Counted from the stretch's first letter, positions 19,000-28,983 are shown. The stretch is 64,000 nucleotides of DNA from Flavobacteriaceae bacterium (GCA_947446865.1 CANFHX010000011.1:1-64000); one strand, 5' to 3'. Numbers and translations are program-made. The notes: generated by a model from the letters alone, not told the origin.

Positions 19000-20541
19000 A
19001 TGGAAGATAAAATTAAAATATTAAACGATAAAATTGCCCTTGCTAAATTAGGTGGAGGCGAAATACGAATAGCATCGCACCATGCCAAAAAGAAATTAAC
19101 GGCTCGGGAGCGTGTAGAATATTTAATGGATGAAGGTTCATTCGAAGAAATAGGAATGTTGGTTACCCACCGAACTACCGATTTTGGAATGGAAAAAGAA
19201 ATCTATTATGGTGATGGTGTGGTAACGGGTTACGGCACAATTAACGGTAGAGTGGTATATGTGTTTGCACAAGATTTTACCGTTTTTGGAGGTTCTTTAT
19301 CCGAAACACACGCTGAAAAAATTTGCAAAGTAATGGATATGGCTTTAAAAAGTGGTGCGCCAATGATTGGATTGAATGATTCTGGTGGGGCTCGTATTCA
19401 AGAAGGAGTTCGCTCTCTTGGAGGTTATGCCGATATTTTTTATAGAAATGTACAATCAAGTGGGGTGATTCCACAAATATCTGCAATCATGGGGCCCTGC
19501 GCCGGTGGAGCCGTTTATTCTCCTGCCATGACCGATTTCACGATGATGGTAGAAGGTAATAGTTATATGTTTGTTACGGGTCCTAATGTGGTAAAAACGG
19601 TTACTAATGAAGAAGTAACTTCTGAAGAATTGGGTGGCGCTAGCACGCATTCAACCAAATCAGGTGTGGCACACATTACTTCTCCTAACGGAATTGAATG
19701 CTTGGAAGACATCAAAAAGTTATTGAGTTACATGCCTCAAAATAATAGAGAAACTACTCCAAAATTATCCTATGTAACCAATGATGAAGTTCGGGTTAAA
19801 TTAGACACTATCGTTCCAGATAATGCTAATAAGCCATATAACATGCTGGATGTTATTGAAAATATTATTGATGAAGATTCCTTCTTTGAAATTCATAAAG
19901 ATTTTGCTGAAAACATCATAGTAGGTTTTGCTCGTTTAGGCGGAAGAAGTATAGGGATTGTAGCCAATAATCCTAAGTTTTTGGCAGGTTGTTTGGATGT
20001 AAAAAGTTCAATAAAAGCAGCACGTTTCGTTCGTTTTTGCGATTGTTTCAATATTCCGTTATTAGTTTTGGAAGATGTACCAGGATTCTTGCCAGGAACG
20101 GATCAAGAATGGAACGGAATTATCGTTCATGGAGCCAAATTATTATACGCTTTTAGCGAAGCAACTGTGCCTAGAGTTACCGTTATTACTCGTAAAGCCT
20201 ATGGTGGAGCGTATGATGTAATGAATTCGAAACACATTGGTGCCGACATGAATTTCGCATGGCCAAGTGCTGAAATTGCGGTAATGGGAGCCAAAGGAGC
20301 ATCGGAAATTATTTTCAAAAAAGAAATTAGCGAGGCCGCTGATCCTACAGCAAAATTGTTAGAAAAAGAAGCAGAATATGCCGAGTTATTTGCAAATCCT
20401 TATACCGCAGCACAACGTGGATTTATTGATGAAGTTATTTTGCCAAGAGATACCCGAAGAAAATTGCTTAAAGCCTTTAGTATGCTAGAAAATAAAGTAG
20501 TAGATACCCCAAAAAGAAAACACGGAAACATTCCGTTGTAG
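19000..20541 (+). CDS. Acyl-CoA carboxylase carboxyltransferase subunit (propionyl-CoA carboxylase beta-like)
   Basis: [82 protein letters not shown]. Confidence 0.95.
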   Translation: MEDKIKILNDKIALAKLGGGEIRIASHHAKKKLTARERVEYLMDEGSFEEIGMLVTHRTTDFGMEKEIYYGDGVVTGYGTINGRVVYVFAQDFTVFGGSLSETHAEKICKVMDMALKSGAPMIGLNDSGGARIQEGVRSLGGYADIFYRNVQSSGVIPQISAIMGPCAGGAVYSPAMTDFTMMVEGNSYMFVTGPNVVKTVTNEEVTSEELGGASTHSTKSGVAHITSPNGIECLEDIKKLLSYMPQNNRETTPKLSYVTNDEVRVKLDTIVPDNANKPYNMLDVIENIIDEDSFFEIHKDFAENIIVGFARLGGRSIGIVANNPKFLAGCLDVKSSIKAARFVRFCDCFNIPLLVLEDVPGFLPGTDQEWNGIIVHGAKLLYAFSEATVPRVTVITRKAYGGAYDVMNSKHIGADMNFAWPSAEIAVMGAKGASEIIFKKEISEAADPTAKLLEKEAEYAELFANPYTAAQRGFIDEVILPRDTRRKLLKAFSMLENKVVDTPKRKHGNIPL

Positions 20542-20558
20542 TAAATTACACTAAATTA

Positions 20559-20594
20559 AAAAACCGTCTTGTTGCAAAATGAGACGGTTTTTCC
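20559..20594 (+). terminator. Rho-independent terminator of the carboxylase operon
   Basis: AAAAACCGTCT-loop-AGACGGTTTTT. Confidence 0.9.
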
Positions 20595-20726
20595 ATTCTT
20601 TAACACCACCGAATTCTAAGTGTTTAAATTAAATTTAAGTTAAAAAACCTACTTTAAGCGCGTTTTTTTTCGTAATTTGTGCCTCCTTAAAAAGTACTCA
20701 GTAGTGCTTTAGAATAAAATAGTACC

Positions 20727-21920
20727 ATGAAACGCATCCATTTAATTTTAATATTGAGTCTTTTTTTTAGTATATCTTCCTTTTCGCAAAAAGTAATTAA
20801 ACACAAGATAAAATCAGGCGAATCTATATTAGGTTTGGCAATTAAATATGGTGTTAGTGAAAAAGATATTTACGAATTAAATCCGAAAACTAAAGGTGCT
20901 TTATTGCAATTGAATCAAGAACTTCGAATTCCGAATAAAAAATTTAAAGAAAAAGAAAAGCCTTCTAAAAAAGATAAAAAAGAACTGCTTGCAGAAAAAA
21001 ACAAGAAGAAAGAAATTCCTTCAGTTGTCAAAGAAACGCATGAAGTGTGTGTAGATCCTGCTGATGTTACAATTACCCATATCGTGCTGCCTAAAGAAAC
21101 TTTATACAGTCTTTCCAAAGAATATGGAATAACGATGGAGGCCATTTGCGAGTTAAATCCGGAGTTAAAAACTAGTAATTTAAAGAAAGGTGCCAAGCTA
21201 AAATTCCCAAATAAAAATTCTGTTAATTCCAATATAGAAAAAACTAATTCCAATCTTGAAACTACAAATAGCACCAATGATGACATAATGTCTATTACAA
21301 ATGTGGTGCATAAAGTGCTTGCAAAAGAAACATTATATGGTATCTCTAAACAATACGGGGTTTCTATTGCGGATATTGAAAAATTAAACCCAGGTATTGA
21401 AAACGGACTTCCAGTAGATTATCTTTTGATGATTAAAAAAGGGGTACATAAAGCATCCGAAGAAACAAAAGATTTTATTACAAATCTTCCAAAAGAGGAT
21501 GTAGAAGTAAAAGATGTCCCAGCAGCAAATGTTATTAAAGCTGATTATTTAATTCGAAAAGCATCCGAACATTTAGGTACTCGTTATCGAAGTGGTGGTA
21601 CTACAAGTGCCGGATATGATTGTTCGGGTTTGATGTTTGCAACATTCCAAAATGTAGATATGACTTTGCCAAGATCCTCACAAGAAATGGCTAATTACGG
21701 AATTAGAATTAACCGATCGCAAGCACAAAAAGGAGATTTGATATTCTTCGCTACTTTTGGCGGTCGTAGGGTAAGTCATGTAGGAATGGTTACCGAAGTG
21801 GTTGATGGAGTAATAAAATTCATACATTCCTCAACAGGTTCGGGTGTTATAGTTTCTTCTTTAAGCGAAGCATATTATTCTAGAACTTTCGTGCAGGTAA
21901 ATAGGGTTCTATCAGAATAA
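20727..21920 (+). CDS. LysM-repeat NlpC/P60 peptidoglycan endopeptidase
   Basis: LysM units (HKIKSGESILGLAIKYGVSEKDIYELNP, THIVLPKETLYSLSKEYGIT, HKVLAKETLYGISKQYGVS) and NlpC/P60 domain GTRYRSGGTTSAGYDCSGLM...HVGMV...FIHSS. Confidence 0.95.
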   Translation: MKRIHLILILSLFFSISSFSQKVIKHKIKSGESILGLAIKYGVSEKDIYELNPKTKGALLQLNQELRIPNKKFKEKEKPSKKDKKELLAEKNKKKEIPSVVKETHEVCVDPADVTITHIVLPKETLYSLSKEYGITMEAICELNPELKTSNLKKGAKLKFPNKNSVNSNIEKTNSNLETTNSTNDDIMSITNVVHKVLAKETLYGISKQYGVSIADIEKLNPGIENGLPVDYLLMIKKGVHKASEETKDFITNLPKEDVEVKDVPAANVIKADYLIRKASEHLGTRYRSGGTTSAGYDCSGLMFATFQNVDMTLPRSSQEMANYGIRINRSQAQKGDLIFFATFGGRRVSHVGMVTEVVDGVIKFIHSSTGSGVIVSSLSEAYYSRTFVQVNRVLSE

Positions 21921-21952
21921 ATATAAAATATTTTAGACGGTAATAAATTAAA

Positions 21953-21988
21953 AAAAACTCCTAAATAATTAAGTTTAGGAGTTTTTAT
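21953..21988. terminator. Terminator between convergent genes
   Basis: AAAACTCCTAAA-loop-TTTAGGAGTTTTT. Confidence 0.88.
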
Positions 21989-22003
21989 ATTATCGTAAAA
22001 ATT

Positions 22004-22507
22004 CTAATTTCTGGCAGACATTCTGTATTTTTCCATTCGTTCTTTTCTTTCGTCAATATATTTTTTATACTTGGTTTTTTGTTCTGGATTAAGAAAAGTA
22101 TTTATAGTTCTATCGGTTTTTTCGTTAATTGCATCTACTTCTTTTATCTTATCTTCATTAGAACTTTCCGCTTTGGTTACAGCATAAATACTCTTTACAC
22201 TAGCTTCAATTTCTTTTCTAATAACAATAACTTGAAGATCATCTAAACTCAAGTCTTTAGTAAGTTTTTCAATACTTTTATTAAGATTTTCGTCTCTTTC
22301 TTTTTCAATATCTTCTGGACTTTTATTTCTTCCATAGTTATTCGTGTTTTGCATACTTTGTTGGTTACCCATTCGGTTCATACCACCACCCATGCCACTA
22401 TTCATACCGCTACCTCCATACATGCCTCCATTACCATATTGAGCAACAGAAGTAGAACATGTAAAAATAAAAAGTCCAATAAATAAATAAAATTGTAATG
22501 TTTTCAT
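22004..22507 (-). CDS. Hypothetical secreted protein with Gly/Met/Asn-rich N-terminus
   Basis: Signal peptide then QYGNGGMYGGSGMNSGMGGGMNRMGNQQSMQN and a charged helical C-terminal half. Confidence 0.7.
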   Translation of the reverse strand: MKTLQFYLFIGLFIFTCSTSVAQYGNGGMYGGSGMNSGMGGGMNRMGNQQSMQNTNNYGRNKSPEDIEKERDENLNKSIEKLTKDLSLDDLQVIVIRKEIEASVKSIYAVTKAESSNEDKIKEVDAINEKTDRTINTFLNPEQKTKYKKYIDERKERMEKYRMSARN

Positions 22508-22550
22508 TTTTAGTTTTTTTAAAGTATAAAAATAATAAAAAAATGTTTAA

Positions 22551-23852
22551 TTATACAGGTTCCCCGTATAAATCATATTCAGTGGCATCTGTGATTTTAA
22601 CATCCACAAAATCTCCAGTTTTTACATAAAATTTAGAGGCATCAATCAATACTTCATTATCCACATCGGGGCTATCAAATTCAGTTCTTCCAATAAAGTG
22701 TTCTCCTTCTTTTCTGTCAATAACACATTTAAAAGTGCGCCCAATTTTCTCCTGATTCAAATCCCAAGAAATTTGCGATTGCAAATCCATTATTTCAGCT
22801 GCACGTGCTTTTTTTACTTCTTCAGGAACATCATCTACTAATACAAAAGCACCTGTATTTTCTTCATGCGAATAGGTAAAACAACCCAAACGTTCAAATT
22901 TCATTTCCTGCACCCAGTCGCGCATAATTTCAAAATCTTCTTGCGTTTCACCAGGATAACCCACAATCAAAGTAGTTCTTATGGTCATTCCAGGAACTGC
23001 TTCCCTAAAATCTTTCAATAATTTAGTGGTTTTCTCTTTCGTAGTTCCACGTTTCATCGATTTCAAAATTTTATCGGAAATATGTTGCAACGGAATATCA
23101 ATATAATTACAAATCTTCGGTTCGTTTCGCATCAATTCCAAAACATCCATTGGGAAACCAGTAGGGAAGGCGTAATGCAAACGAATCCACTCAATACCTT
23201 CTACTTTCACTAAGTTTTCTAGTAATTCGGCAAGATTACGTTTTTTATAAATATCCAAACCGTAATAAGTCAAATCCTGAGCGATAAGAATCAATTCTTT
23301 AACGCCGTTTTTAGCCAAACCTTCGGCTTCTTTTACCAGTTTTTCAATGGTTTGCGAAACGTGCTTGCCACGCATTAACGGAATAGCACAAAAACTACAA
23401 GGTCTATCGCAACCTTCGGCAATCTTCAAATAAGCATAATTTTTCGGAGTAGTAGTCAATCGTTCTCCAAGCAATTCATGTTTGTAATCGGCACCAAGTG
23501 CTTTCAATAAAAGAGGCAATTCGGTAGTTCCAAAATACTGGTCTACATTCGGAATCTCCTTTTCTAAATCTGGTCTGTATCGTTCCGATAAACAACCCGT
23601 TACAAATACTTTATCAACAATTCCGCGGGCCTTTTTATCGGCATATTCCAAAATAGTATTCACCGATTCTGCTTTCGCATTATCAATAAAACCACAAGTA
23701 TTAATTACAACAATATTCCCTTCCTGCTCATGCACAACATCCTTACCACTAGCTTTCAATTGCCCCATCAACACCTCACTATCGTAAGTGTTTTTAGAAC
23801 AGCCAAGCGTAATTACATTGATTTTATTTTTCTTTACCGATTTGGTTCTCAT
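22551..23852 (-). CDS. rimO: Ribosomal protein uS12 methylthiotransferase RimO
   Basis: VITLGCSKNTYDSEVLMGQL; radical SAM motif GCDRPCSFCAIPLMRG; TRAM-like C-terminus. Confidence 0.97.
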   Translation of the reverse strand: MRTKSVKKNKINVITLGCSKNTYDSEVLMGQLKASGKDVVHEQEGNIVVINTCGFIDNAKAESVNTILEYADKKARGIVDKVFVTGCLSERYRPDLEKEIPNVDQYFGTTELPLLLKALGADYKHELLGERLTTTPKNYAYLKIAEGCDRPCSFCAIPLMRGKHVSQTIEKLVKEAEGLAKNGVKELILIAQDLTYYGLDIYKKRNLAELLENLVKVEGIEWIRLHYAFPTGFPMDVLELMRNEPKICNYIDIPLQHISDKILKSMKRGTTKEKTTKLLKDFREAVPGMTIRTTLIVGYPGETQEDFEIMRDWVQEMKFERLGCFTYSHEENTGAFVLVDDVPEEVKKARAAEIMDLQSQISWDLNQEKIGRTFKCVIDRKEGEHFIGRTEFDSPDVDNEVLIDASKFYVKTGDFVDVKITDATEYDLYGEPV

Positions 23853-23926
23853 ACCTTTGTTTTATTGGGATGCAAAATTACGTTATTTATTTTAAGAAGC
23901 GAAACTTTGGGGCATTTTAGTAAACC

Positions 23927-23997
23927 AAATTCCCGCTTTCGCCTTTAGTCTCGTTCCGTTCCTCCACGAGAGCTATCGGCTCAATCGGGGCTAAAAC
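23927..23997 (-). repeat. Dispersed palindromic intergenic repeat (AGCCCCGATTG...AAAGCGGGAATT)
   Basis: Reverse complement: ttttAGCCCCGATTGagccgatagctctcgtggaggaacggaacgagactaaaggcgAAAGCGGGAATTt; same termini as 32545-32626. Confidence 0.75.
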
Positions 23998-24050
23998 GGT
24001 TAGCATTTGGAGTAAAATTCATTTTCATAACCTCTTAAGTTAATTTAGTT

Positions 24051-25109
24051 CTACTCTTTTGATTTATAATAATTCACCAACAAGTTTACAAATTTACTAT
24101 AGCCTTCCATGCCGTCTTTTTGCTGATTCATTTTTAAGAATTGATCGTAAAAAGCGTGAAATCCCTTGTCTATAAAGGTATCGTATTGTTTCCAGAAAAT
24201 AGCACTTTCTTTATAGTTTGCAATAATTCCCGGGTTAATTCTCGTTTTTAAAGCATTGAATTTTGCTTCGTCTTTCATTGCAATATTCATCATGCAATAC
24301 CGCAATGCATTGCTATACGCCGAATATTGAAAATACAAATCGTTGTTTTTTATCCCAGCCAAAAATCCAATAAAGTTGCATTCACTTTCACTGGCATAGC
24401 CAATTTGATGTGCCATTTCATGGCAAACTACATTTGGAAAACTCACCATTGGTAATTTAGCATTTACCTGTGCTTCATTGGTAAACGGATTTAAATAACC
24501 CGCAAATCCCATATAAGTTAAAGGCAAACTCAATAATGATTTCTTCTTACTCGGAATGGAATAATTAAAAAAAGCATATTCTTTTGCTAAAGTTGTGTAC
24601 CCATTTTGCGCCGTAATCAAAACCGAATCCTGTGAATTTGGATTAGTAACTTTTAAATTTCGGTTGTGCGTAATTTCCAAATGTAGGGCATTGGTTTTAG
24701 CAATTAATTTTTCGGTAAATGTTTCCAAATCGGTGTCCGAATACTCCCGTTGGATGTTCATTTTTTCAAAAAGAGGCACTCTATAATAATTGAAAGCCCA
24801 AAACAAATGAAATAAAAAATAGGCAATTGAAAGAAAACTAGTAACCTTCAATACATTGTTTTTCCATTGCAATTTCCATGATTTTTTAGTTTTCCAAGTC
24901 TGAATTAAAAGATATATTATTAAAGTTCCATAAAGAATATCTCCTACAGAAAAAGGAATCCATCCTAAAACAGTTCGGGAAATTTTAGAAATAACCAAGT
25001 ACAAGCTATTACTGTAAAATCGTTCGACCATTTCAGGAAAAAAGGCAAGGACTTTCAGCAATAAAATCTGAACTATTAGAAATAGGGGAAGGATGTATTT
25101 GCGTTTCAA
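24051..25109 (-). CDS. DUF3810-like membrane protein with zinc-metalloprotease-like motif
   Basis: N-terminal TM segments; VVCHEMAHQIGYASESECNFIGFLA. Confidence 0.82.
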   Translation of the reverse strand: MKRKYILPLFLIVQILLLKVLAFFPEMVERFYSNSLYLVISKISRTVLGWIPFSVGDILYGTLIIYLLIQTWKTKKSWKLQWKNNVLKVTSFLSIAYFLFHLFWAFNYYRVPLFEKMNIQREYSDTDLETFTEKLIAKTNALHLEITHNRNLKVTNPNSQDSVLITAQNGYTTLAKEYAFFNYSIPSKKKSLLSLPLTYMGFAGYLNPFTNEAQVNAKLPMVSFPNVVCHEMAHQIGYASESECNFIGFLAGIKNNDLYFQYSAYSNALRYCMMNIAMKDEAKFNALKTRINPGIIANYKESAIFWKQYDTFIDKGFHAFYDQFLKMNQQKDGMEGYSKFVNLLVNYYKSKE

Positions 25110-25226
25110 ACTAATAAATTTGCTATAAAAATACTTATAAATTAAGAACTCGTGTTAGTTTTATTGTAAATTTGTGATTCAAAAAAATCAATTACTTATA
25201 AAATAAACAACCTTAATTAATAACAT

Positions 25227-25283
25227 TACAAATTCGTGAAATTTCCATAATCAAATAAATTAGTGGAAATTCGTGAAATTTGT
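25227..25283. repeat. Imperfect palindromic repeat of the TTCGTGaaatttg type
   Basis: acaaattcgtgaaatttcca ... tggaaattcgtgaaatttgtgt. Confidence 0.55.
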
Positions 25284-25298
25284 GTCAAAAAACACACA

Positions 25299-26762
25299 AT
25301 GAGTCAAGAAATTAGAAACCTAGAACCCAAAGCACTTTGGAACAAATTTGCCGATTTAAACGCGGTGCCTCGTCCTTCTAAAAAAGAAGATAGAGTAATT
25401 GAGTTTATGAAGAACTTCGGGAATAGCCTAGGATTAGAGACCTTTGAAGACGAAATCCGCAATGTGATTATAAGAAAACCAGCAACTCCAGGAATGGAAA
25501 ATCGCAAGCCAATTGTGCTTCAAGGACATTTGGATATGGTTTGTCAGAAAAATAACGATACTAATTTCGATTTTGATACCCAAGGAATTGACATGTATGT
25601 TGATGGTGACTGGGTTCGTGCTCGCGGAACCACTCTTGGTGCCGATAATGGACTTGGAGTAGCGATGATGATGGCTATTTTAGAATCTAAAGAAATTAAA
25701 CATCCGGCTATCGATGCGCTTTTTACCATTGATGAAGAAACTGGAATGACGGGTGCATTAAACCTAAAAGGCGGAATTCTAAAAGGACAAATCCTTTTAA
25801 ATATGGATACCGAAGAAGACGACGAAATAGGTATTGGTTGCGCAGGTGGAATTGATGTAACTGCCAACAGAAGTTACAACGAAGAAGAAACTCCTGAGGG
25901 TTCTGTTGGATATACCATCACTGTTAAAGGCTTGAATGGCGGACACTCCGGAATGGATATCCACAAAGGGTTGGGGAATGCTAACAAAATCATGAACCGT
26001 TTATTGTTTGATGGTTTTGAAAATTTTGGACTACAAATTGCTGAAATTTCAGGGGGAAGTTTGCGTAATGCTATTCCTCGCGAAAGCAATGCTAAAGTTA
26101 TTGTAGCGTCGATGTATGATGAGGCTTTTGTATTTGATATGCAAGAAATGATTGCTGATATCCAAGCCGAATTCAAAACTATGGAACCTAACTTAACTAT
26201 TGAAATCGTAAAAAGCGATTTGCCTAGTAAAGTGATGGATTTAGGAGTTCAAGAAGGTTTACTTCGCGGAATTTATGCTGCTCACAATGGCGTTTATACG
26301 ATGACTGCCGACATTAAAGATTTGGTAGAAACTTCTAATAATATAGCTCGTGTAATTGTAAAAGAGGGCGAAATCACGATTCAAAATTTAACGCGTTCTT
26401 CGGTTGAAAGTTCTAAATTTGATTTAGCAAATGCTTTGCGTTCGGCTTACGAATTGTTTGGTTGTGAAGTGACTTTAGCAGGAAGTTATCCAGGTTGGAC
26501 TCCAAATGTAAACTCCGAAATACTAGACCTTTTGGTTACAATTTACGAAAAACAAAACGGAACCAAACCAAACGTTGCAGCTTGTCACGCAGGATTAGAA
26601 TGCGGAATTCTAGGAACTAATTATCCAGATATGGACATGATTTCTTTCGGACCAACCATTCACGGTGCACACAGCCCAGATGAAAGAGCAAGTATTTCCT
26701 CTTCTCAAAAATTCTGGAAATTTGTATTGGAAATTTTAGAGAATATTCCGGTTAAGAATTAA
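25299..26762 (+). CDS. pepD: Aminoacyl-histidine dipeptidase (cytosol non-specific dipeptidase)
   Basis: MSQEIRNLEPKALWNKFADLNAVPRPSKKE; GHLDMVCQKN, TLGADNGLGVAMMMAI, DEETGMTGA; track start 25263 (GTG) lies inside a repeat. Confidence 0.94.
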   Translation: MSQEIRNLEPKALWNKFADLNAVPRPSKKEDRVIEFMKNFGNSLGLETFEDEIRNVIIRKPATPGMENRKPIVLQGHLDMVCQKNNDTNFDFDTQGIDMYVDGDWVRARGTTLGADNGLGVAMMMAILESKEIKHPAIDALFTIDEETGMTGALNLKGGILKGQILLNMDTEEDDEIGIGCAGGIDVTANRSYNEEETPEGSVGYTITVKGLNGGHSGMDIHKGLGNANKIMNRLLFDGFENFGLQIAEISGGSLRNAIPRESNAKVIVASMYDEAFVFDMQEMIADIQAEFKTMEPNLTIEIVKSDLPSKVMDLGVQEGLLRGIYAAHNGVYTMTADIKDLVETSNNIARVIVKEGEITIQNLTRSSVESSKFDLANALRSAYELFGCEVTLAGSYPGWTPNVNSEILDLLVTIYEKQNGTKPNVAACHAGLECGILGTNYPDMDMISFGPTIHGAHSPDERASISSSQKFWKFVLEILENIPVKN

Positions 26763-26787
26763 GAAAATAAAAAATTTATTAAAGATT

Positions 26788-26816
26788 AAATCCCGCTGAA
26801 GAGCGGGATTTTTTTG
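26788..26816 (+). terminator. Terminator of pepD
   Basis: AAATCCCGCT gaag AGCGGGATTT followed by Ts. Confidence 0.9.
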
Positions 26817-26997
26817 CTTTATACTTTCAAAAAGGCGAGTAGCCATTAACAACTTTTGAGTTATTTTTTAACGTTTCGCAGTTTTAGAAGTGGAGATGAA
26901 CCAAGACCAATAATTAAAACTTTAAATTAAAAACCTTTTCCATTTCAAATTAATTCCGTGCTTCGCCATTTAATTATAGCGCTGTTAACCGTAGTTT

Positions 26998-27297
26998 TTA
27001 TTCTTGAATCCTGTTTTTCAAATCCATATGAGAATGTAAAAATCTCGTAATTTCAATTTCTTTCTCGCTCAGCTTTCTGTAAAATATTATATGTTGACCA
27101 GATTTATAACCAAAAATTTCAAGGCTAATCTCGTCATAGTTTTTTCCGTAGTTTTGATTGTCAGCTAATGTTTGACAATCTTCTAGAAGTTCATTATAAT
27201 ATTTGTCAGCTTGATTTTCGGACCAAACTTCATATGTGTAATCCCAAATCTTGGTTAAATCGTCAACAGCTTTGTTGGTTATGATATATTTAGCCAT
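26998..27297 (-). CDS. ParE-type toxin
   Basis: KYIITNKAVDDLTKIWDYTYEVWSENQADKYYNEL...SGQHIIFYRKLSEKEIEITRFLHSHMDL. Confidence 0.9.
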   Translation of the reverse strand: MAKYIITNKAVDDLTKIWDYTYEVWSENQADKYYNELLEDCQTLADNQNYGKNYDEISLEIFGYKSGQHIIFYRKLSEKEIEITRFLHSHMDLKNRIQE

Positions 27298-27538
27298 TTC
27301 TTTTTTTGGCTTTTAGCAATTCAAGATGTTTTTTAGGATCAAAATTTTTTGCTATTCCGCTTTCAATTCCTTCGTTTATAGCATTTTTCAAAGCAATAAT
27401 TTTACTCTCTTCTTCTTCCAATAATCTCAATCCAGCTCGAATAACTTCGCTTGCATTTTTGAATCTACCTTCCGAAACTCTGCTATCGACAAAATTTTCA
27501 AAATAGTTTCCTAGTGAAACTGATGTATTGCGTCCCAT
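27290..27538 (-). CDS. ParD-type antitoxin
   Basis: MGRNTSVSLGNYFENFVDSRVSEGRFKNASEVIRAGLRLLEEEE; track start 27568 (TTG) overlaps the operator-like dyad. Confidence 0.92.
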   Translation of the reverse strand: MGRNTSVSLGNYFENFVDSRVSEGRFKNASEVIRAGLRLLEEEESKIIALKNAINEGIESGIAKNFDPKKHLELLKAKKRNG

Positions 27539-27560
27539 AGTTTTATTGTTAATTTGTAAA

Positions 27561-27579
27561 GTTACCAAAATTCGGTAAC
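27561..27579. promoter_or_regulatory. Dyad GTTACC-N7-GGTAAC, candidate autoregulatory operator of parDE
   Basis: GTTACCaaaattcGGTAAC ending 23 bp upstream of the ParD ATG. Confidence 0.6.
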
Positions 27580-27737
27580 AATCAAAGAAAATTTTGATTT
27601 TTTGTGGATGTAAAATTTTAGTTAATGTTATGCCACTTTGAGACGGCTTGAAGTTCGTAGTCGCTCAATTTTCGGCTAAACGAAATCGTGATGCGGAACG
27701 GTAATTCCACTAAATTTCAGCTAGCTCAAAATGGCGG

Positions 27738-28337
27738 TTACCACACGTTTTTATTTTCAATTTCGTAATTAAAAGGGTTTTCAGAATCCAATTCTCCGTT
27801 ATGATAAATTAAAAATTCAGCCTTTTTTTTATTAAATTTGACGGTTTCAACTTTATAGATTCCTCTTAAACATTCATTACTATCATAAATTAGTTCTTTG
27901 TCAAATATTATAAATTTAGATGTTGTCAATCGTATAATTTCTCCACACGCTAAAAATCCTTCACGACTTACTACTATATCTGCATCATCATTTACTTTAT
28001 ACCGCCCTAAATTTTCGTAACAAAATTGAAAATAAAAACTACATAAAATTAATGGAATTAAAACTACAATCGAAATTATCTTTTGAGTTGTATTTTTATT
28101 AATTGCAAAATATAGAATACTTGTTAGAATAAAAATAAGTCCAACTATTGAGTTTGAGTATATTCCTTTCAGTTTTATTCCGTTAAATGATAATACTATC
28201 AGAATTAGAAAAGTAATTGTTATATAAATTAATAAGCGTTCGATTAGTTTTTCCGTTTTTGGAAATCTTTTTTTTGTCAACCTTGGAATTAAGTTGAAGC
28301 CAATAATTATTAATATGAAAATTATAATAGCTATCAT
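27738..28337 (-). CDS. Hypothetical multi-TM protein
   Basis: ORF of 199 aa with several hydrophobic segments. Confidence 0.6.
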   Translation of the reverse strand: MIAIIIFILIIIGFNLIPRLTKKRFPKTEKLIERLLIYITITFLILIVLSFNGIKLKGIYSNSIVGLIFILTSILYFAINKNTTQKIISIVVLIPLILCSFYFQFCYENLGRYKVNDDADIVVSREGFLACGEIIRLTTSKFIIFDKELIYDSNECLRGIYKVETVKFNKKKAEFLIYHNGELDSENPFNYEIENKNVW

Positions 28338-28430
28338 TTTTTTAAATGTGTAGTTACTTTTAGATATGCGCTACTTTGTAACGCTTTATCAAAAATATAA
28401 AAAATATTTTATAAATCGTCAAAAGTTTTT

Positions 28431-28979
28431 TTAAACAAATAACAAAACCAGCAACGGAATAATTATTCCAGCCAAAGCCAATTTCCAGCCACGTTTTTGG
28501 AAAGTGAATTTTCCTGCAGGAATCATAAAAACTCCGGTTAAGGCAATTGTTATTAAAGATAATCCAAAAATATCTCCATAATAAATCCACCAGTTGGAAG
28601 TGTTTTTATGCAACTTCATCATTGAACTGATGATTGGTGTTTTAATAAAAGTCGTGATTTCGCCTTTTCCAGTTTGTAAATCAATTTCAATATCATTCTT
28701 TTCAAAGGATATTCTAAGTTTGCCATCGTCTAATTTTTGGCGACGGAATTTATCTTCAACACCTAGTTTTTTTCCTAATTCTTCGGCATACGCATCGGTA
28801 ACTTCGCTTTCTTGAGGGATTTTGGCTACAATTAATCTGGTTTCGGTGGTGTATTTATCGGCATGAAAACTATCGCGGTGGTTCATCAAAATTCCCGAAA
28901 TTGCAAATGAAATAATTAATCCGATGTAGAAATAACCTAAATCTCTGTGAAGGTTTCTTGCTTTTAATGGTGAAATCAT
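28431..28979 (-). CDS. PepSY-associated TM helix protein
   Basis: ARNLHRDLGYFYIGLIISFAISGILMNHRDSFHADKY...KLHKNTSNWWIYYGDIFGLSLITIALTGVFMI. Confidence 0.85.
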   Translation of the reverse strand: MISPLKARNLHRDLGYFYIGLIISFAISGILMNHRDSFHADKYTTETRLIVAKIPQESEVTDAYAEELGKKLGVEDKFRRQKLDDGKLRISFEKNDIEIDLQTGKGEITTFIKTPIISSMMKLHKNTSNWWIYYGDIFGLSLITIALTGVFMIPAGKFTFQKRGWKLALAGIIIPLLVLLFV

Positions 28980-28983
28980 AGTT

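Noticed and set aside
17825-19650. Antisense and alternate-frame ORFs within the acyl-CoA carboxylase genes
   Set aside because: Shadow ORFs of strongly conserved genes.
25544-26176. Minus-strand ORFs within pepD
   Set aside because: Shadow ORFs with low-complexity translations.
28360-28590. 76-aa minus-strand ORF overlapping the PepSY-associated gene
   Set aside because: Alternate frame of a supported CDS with no recognisable product.
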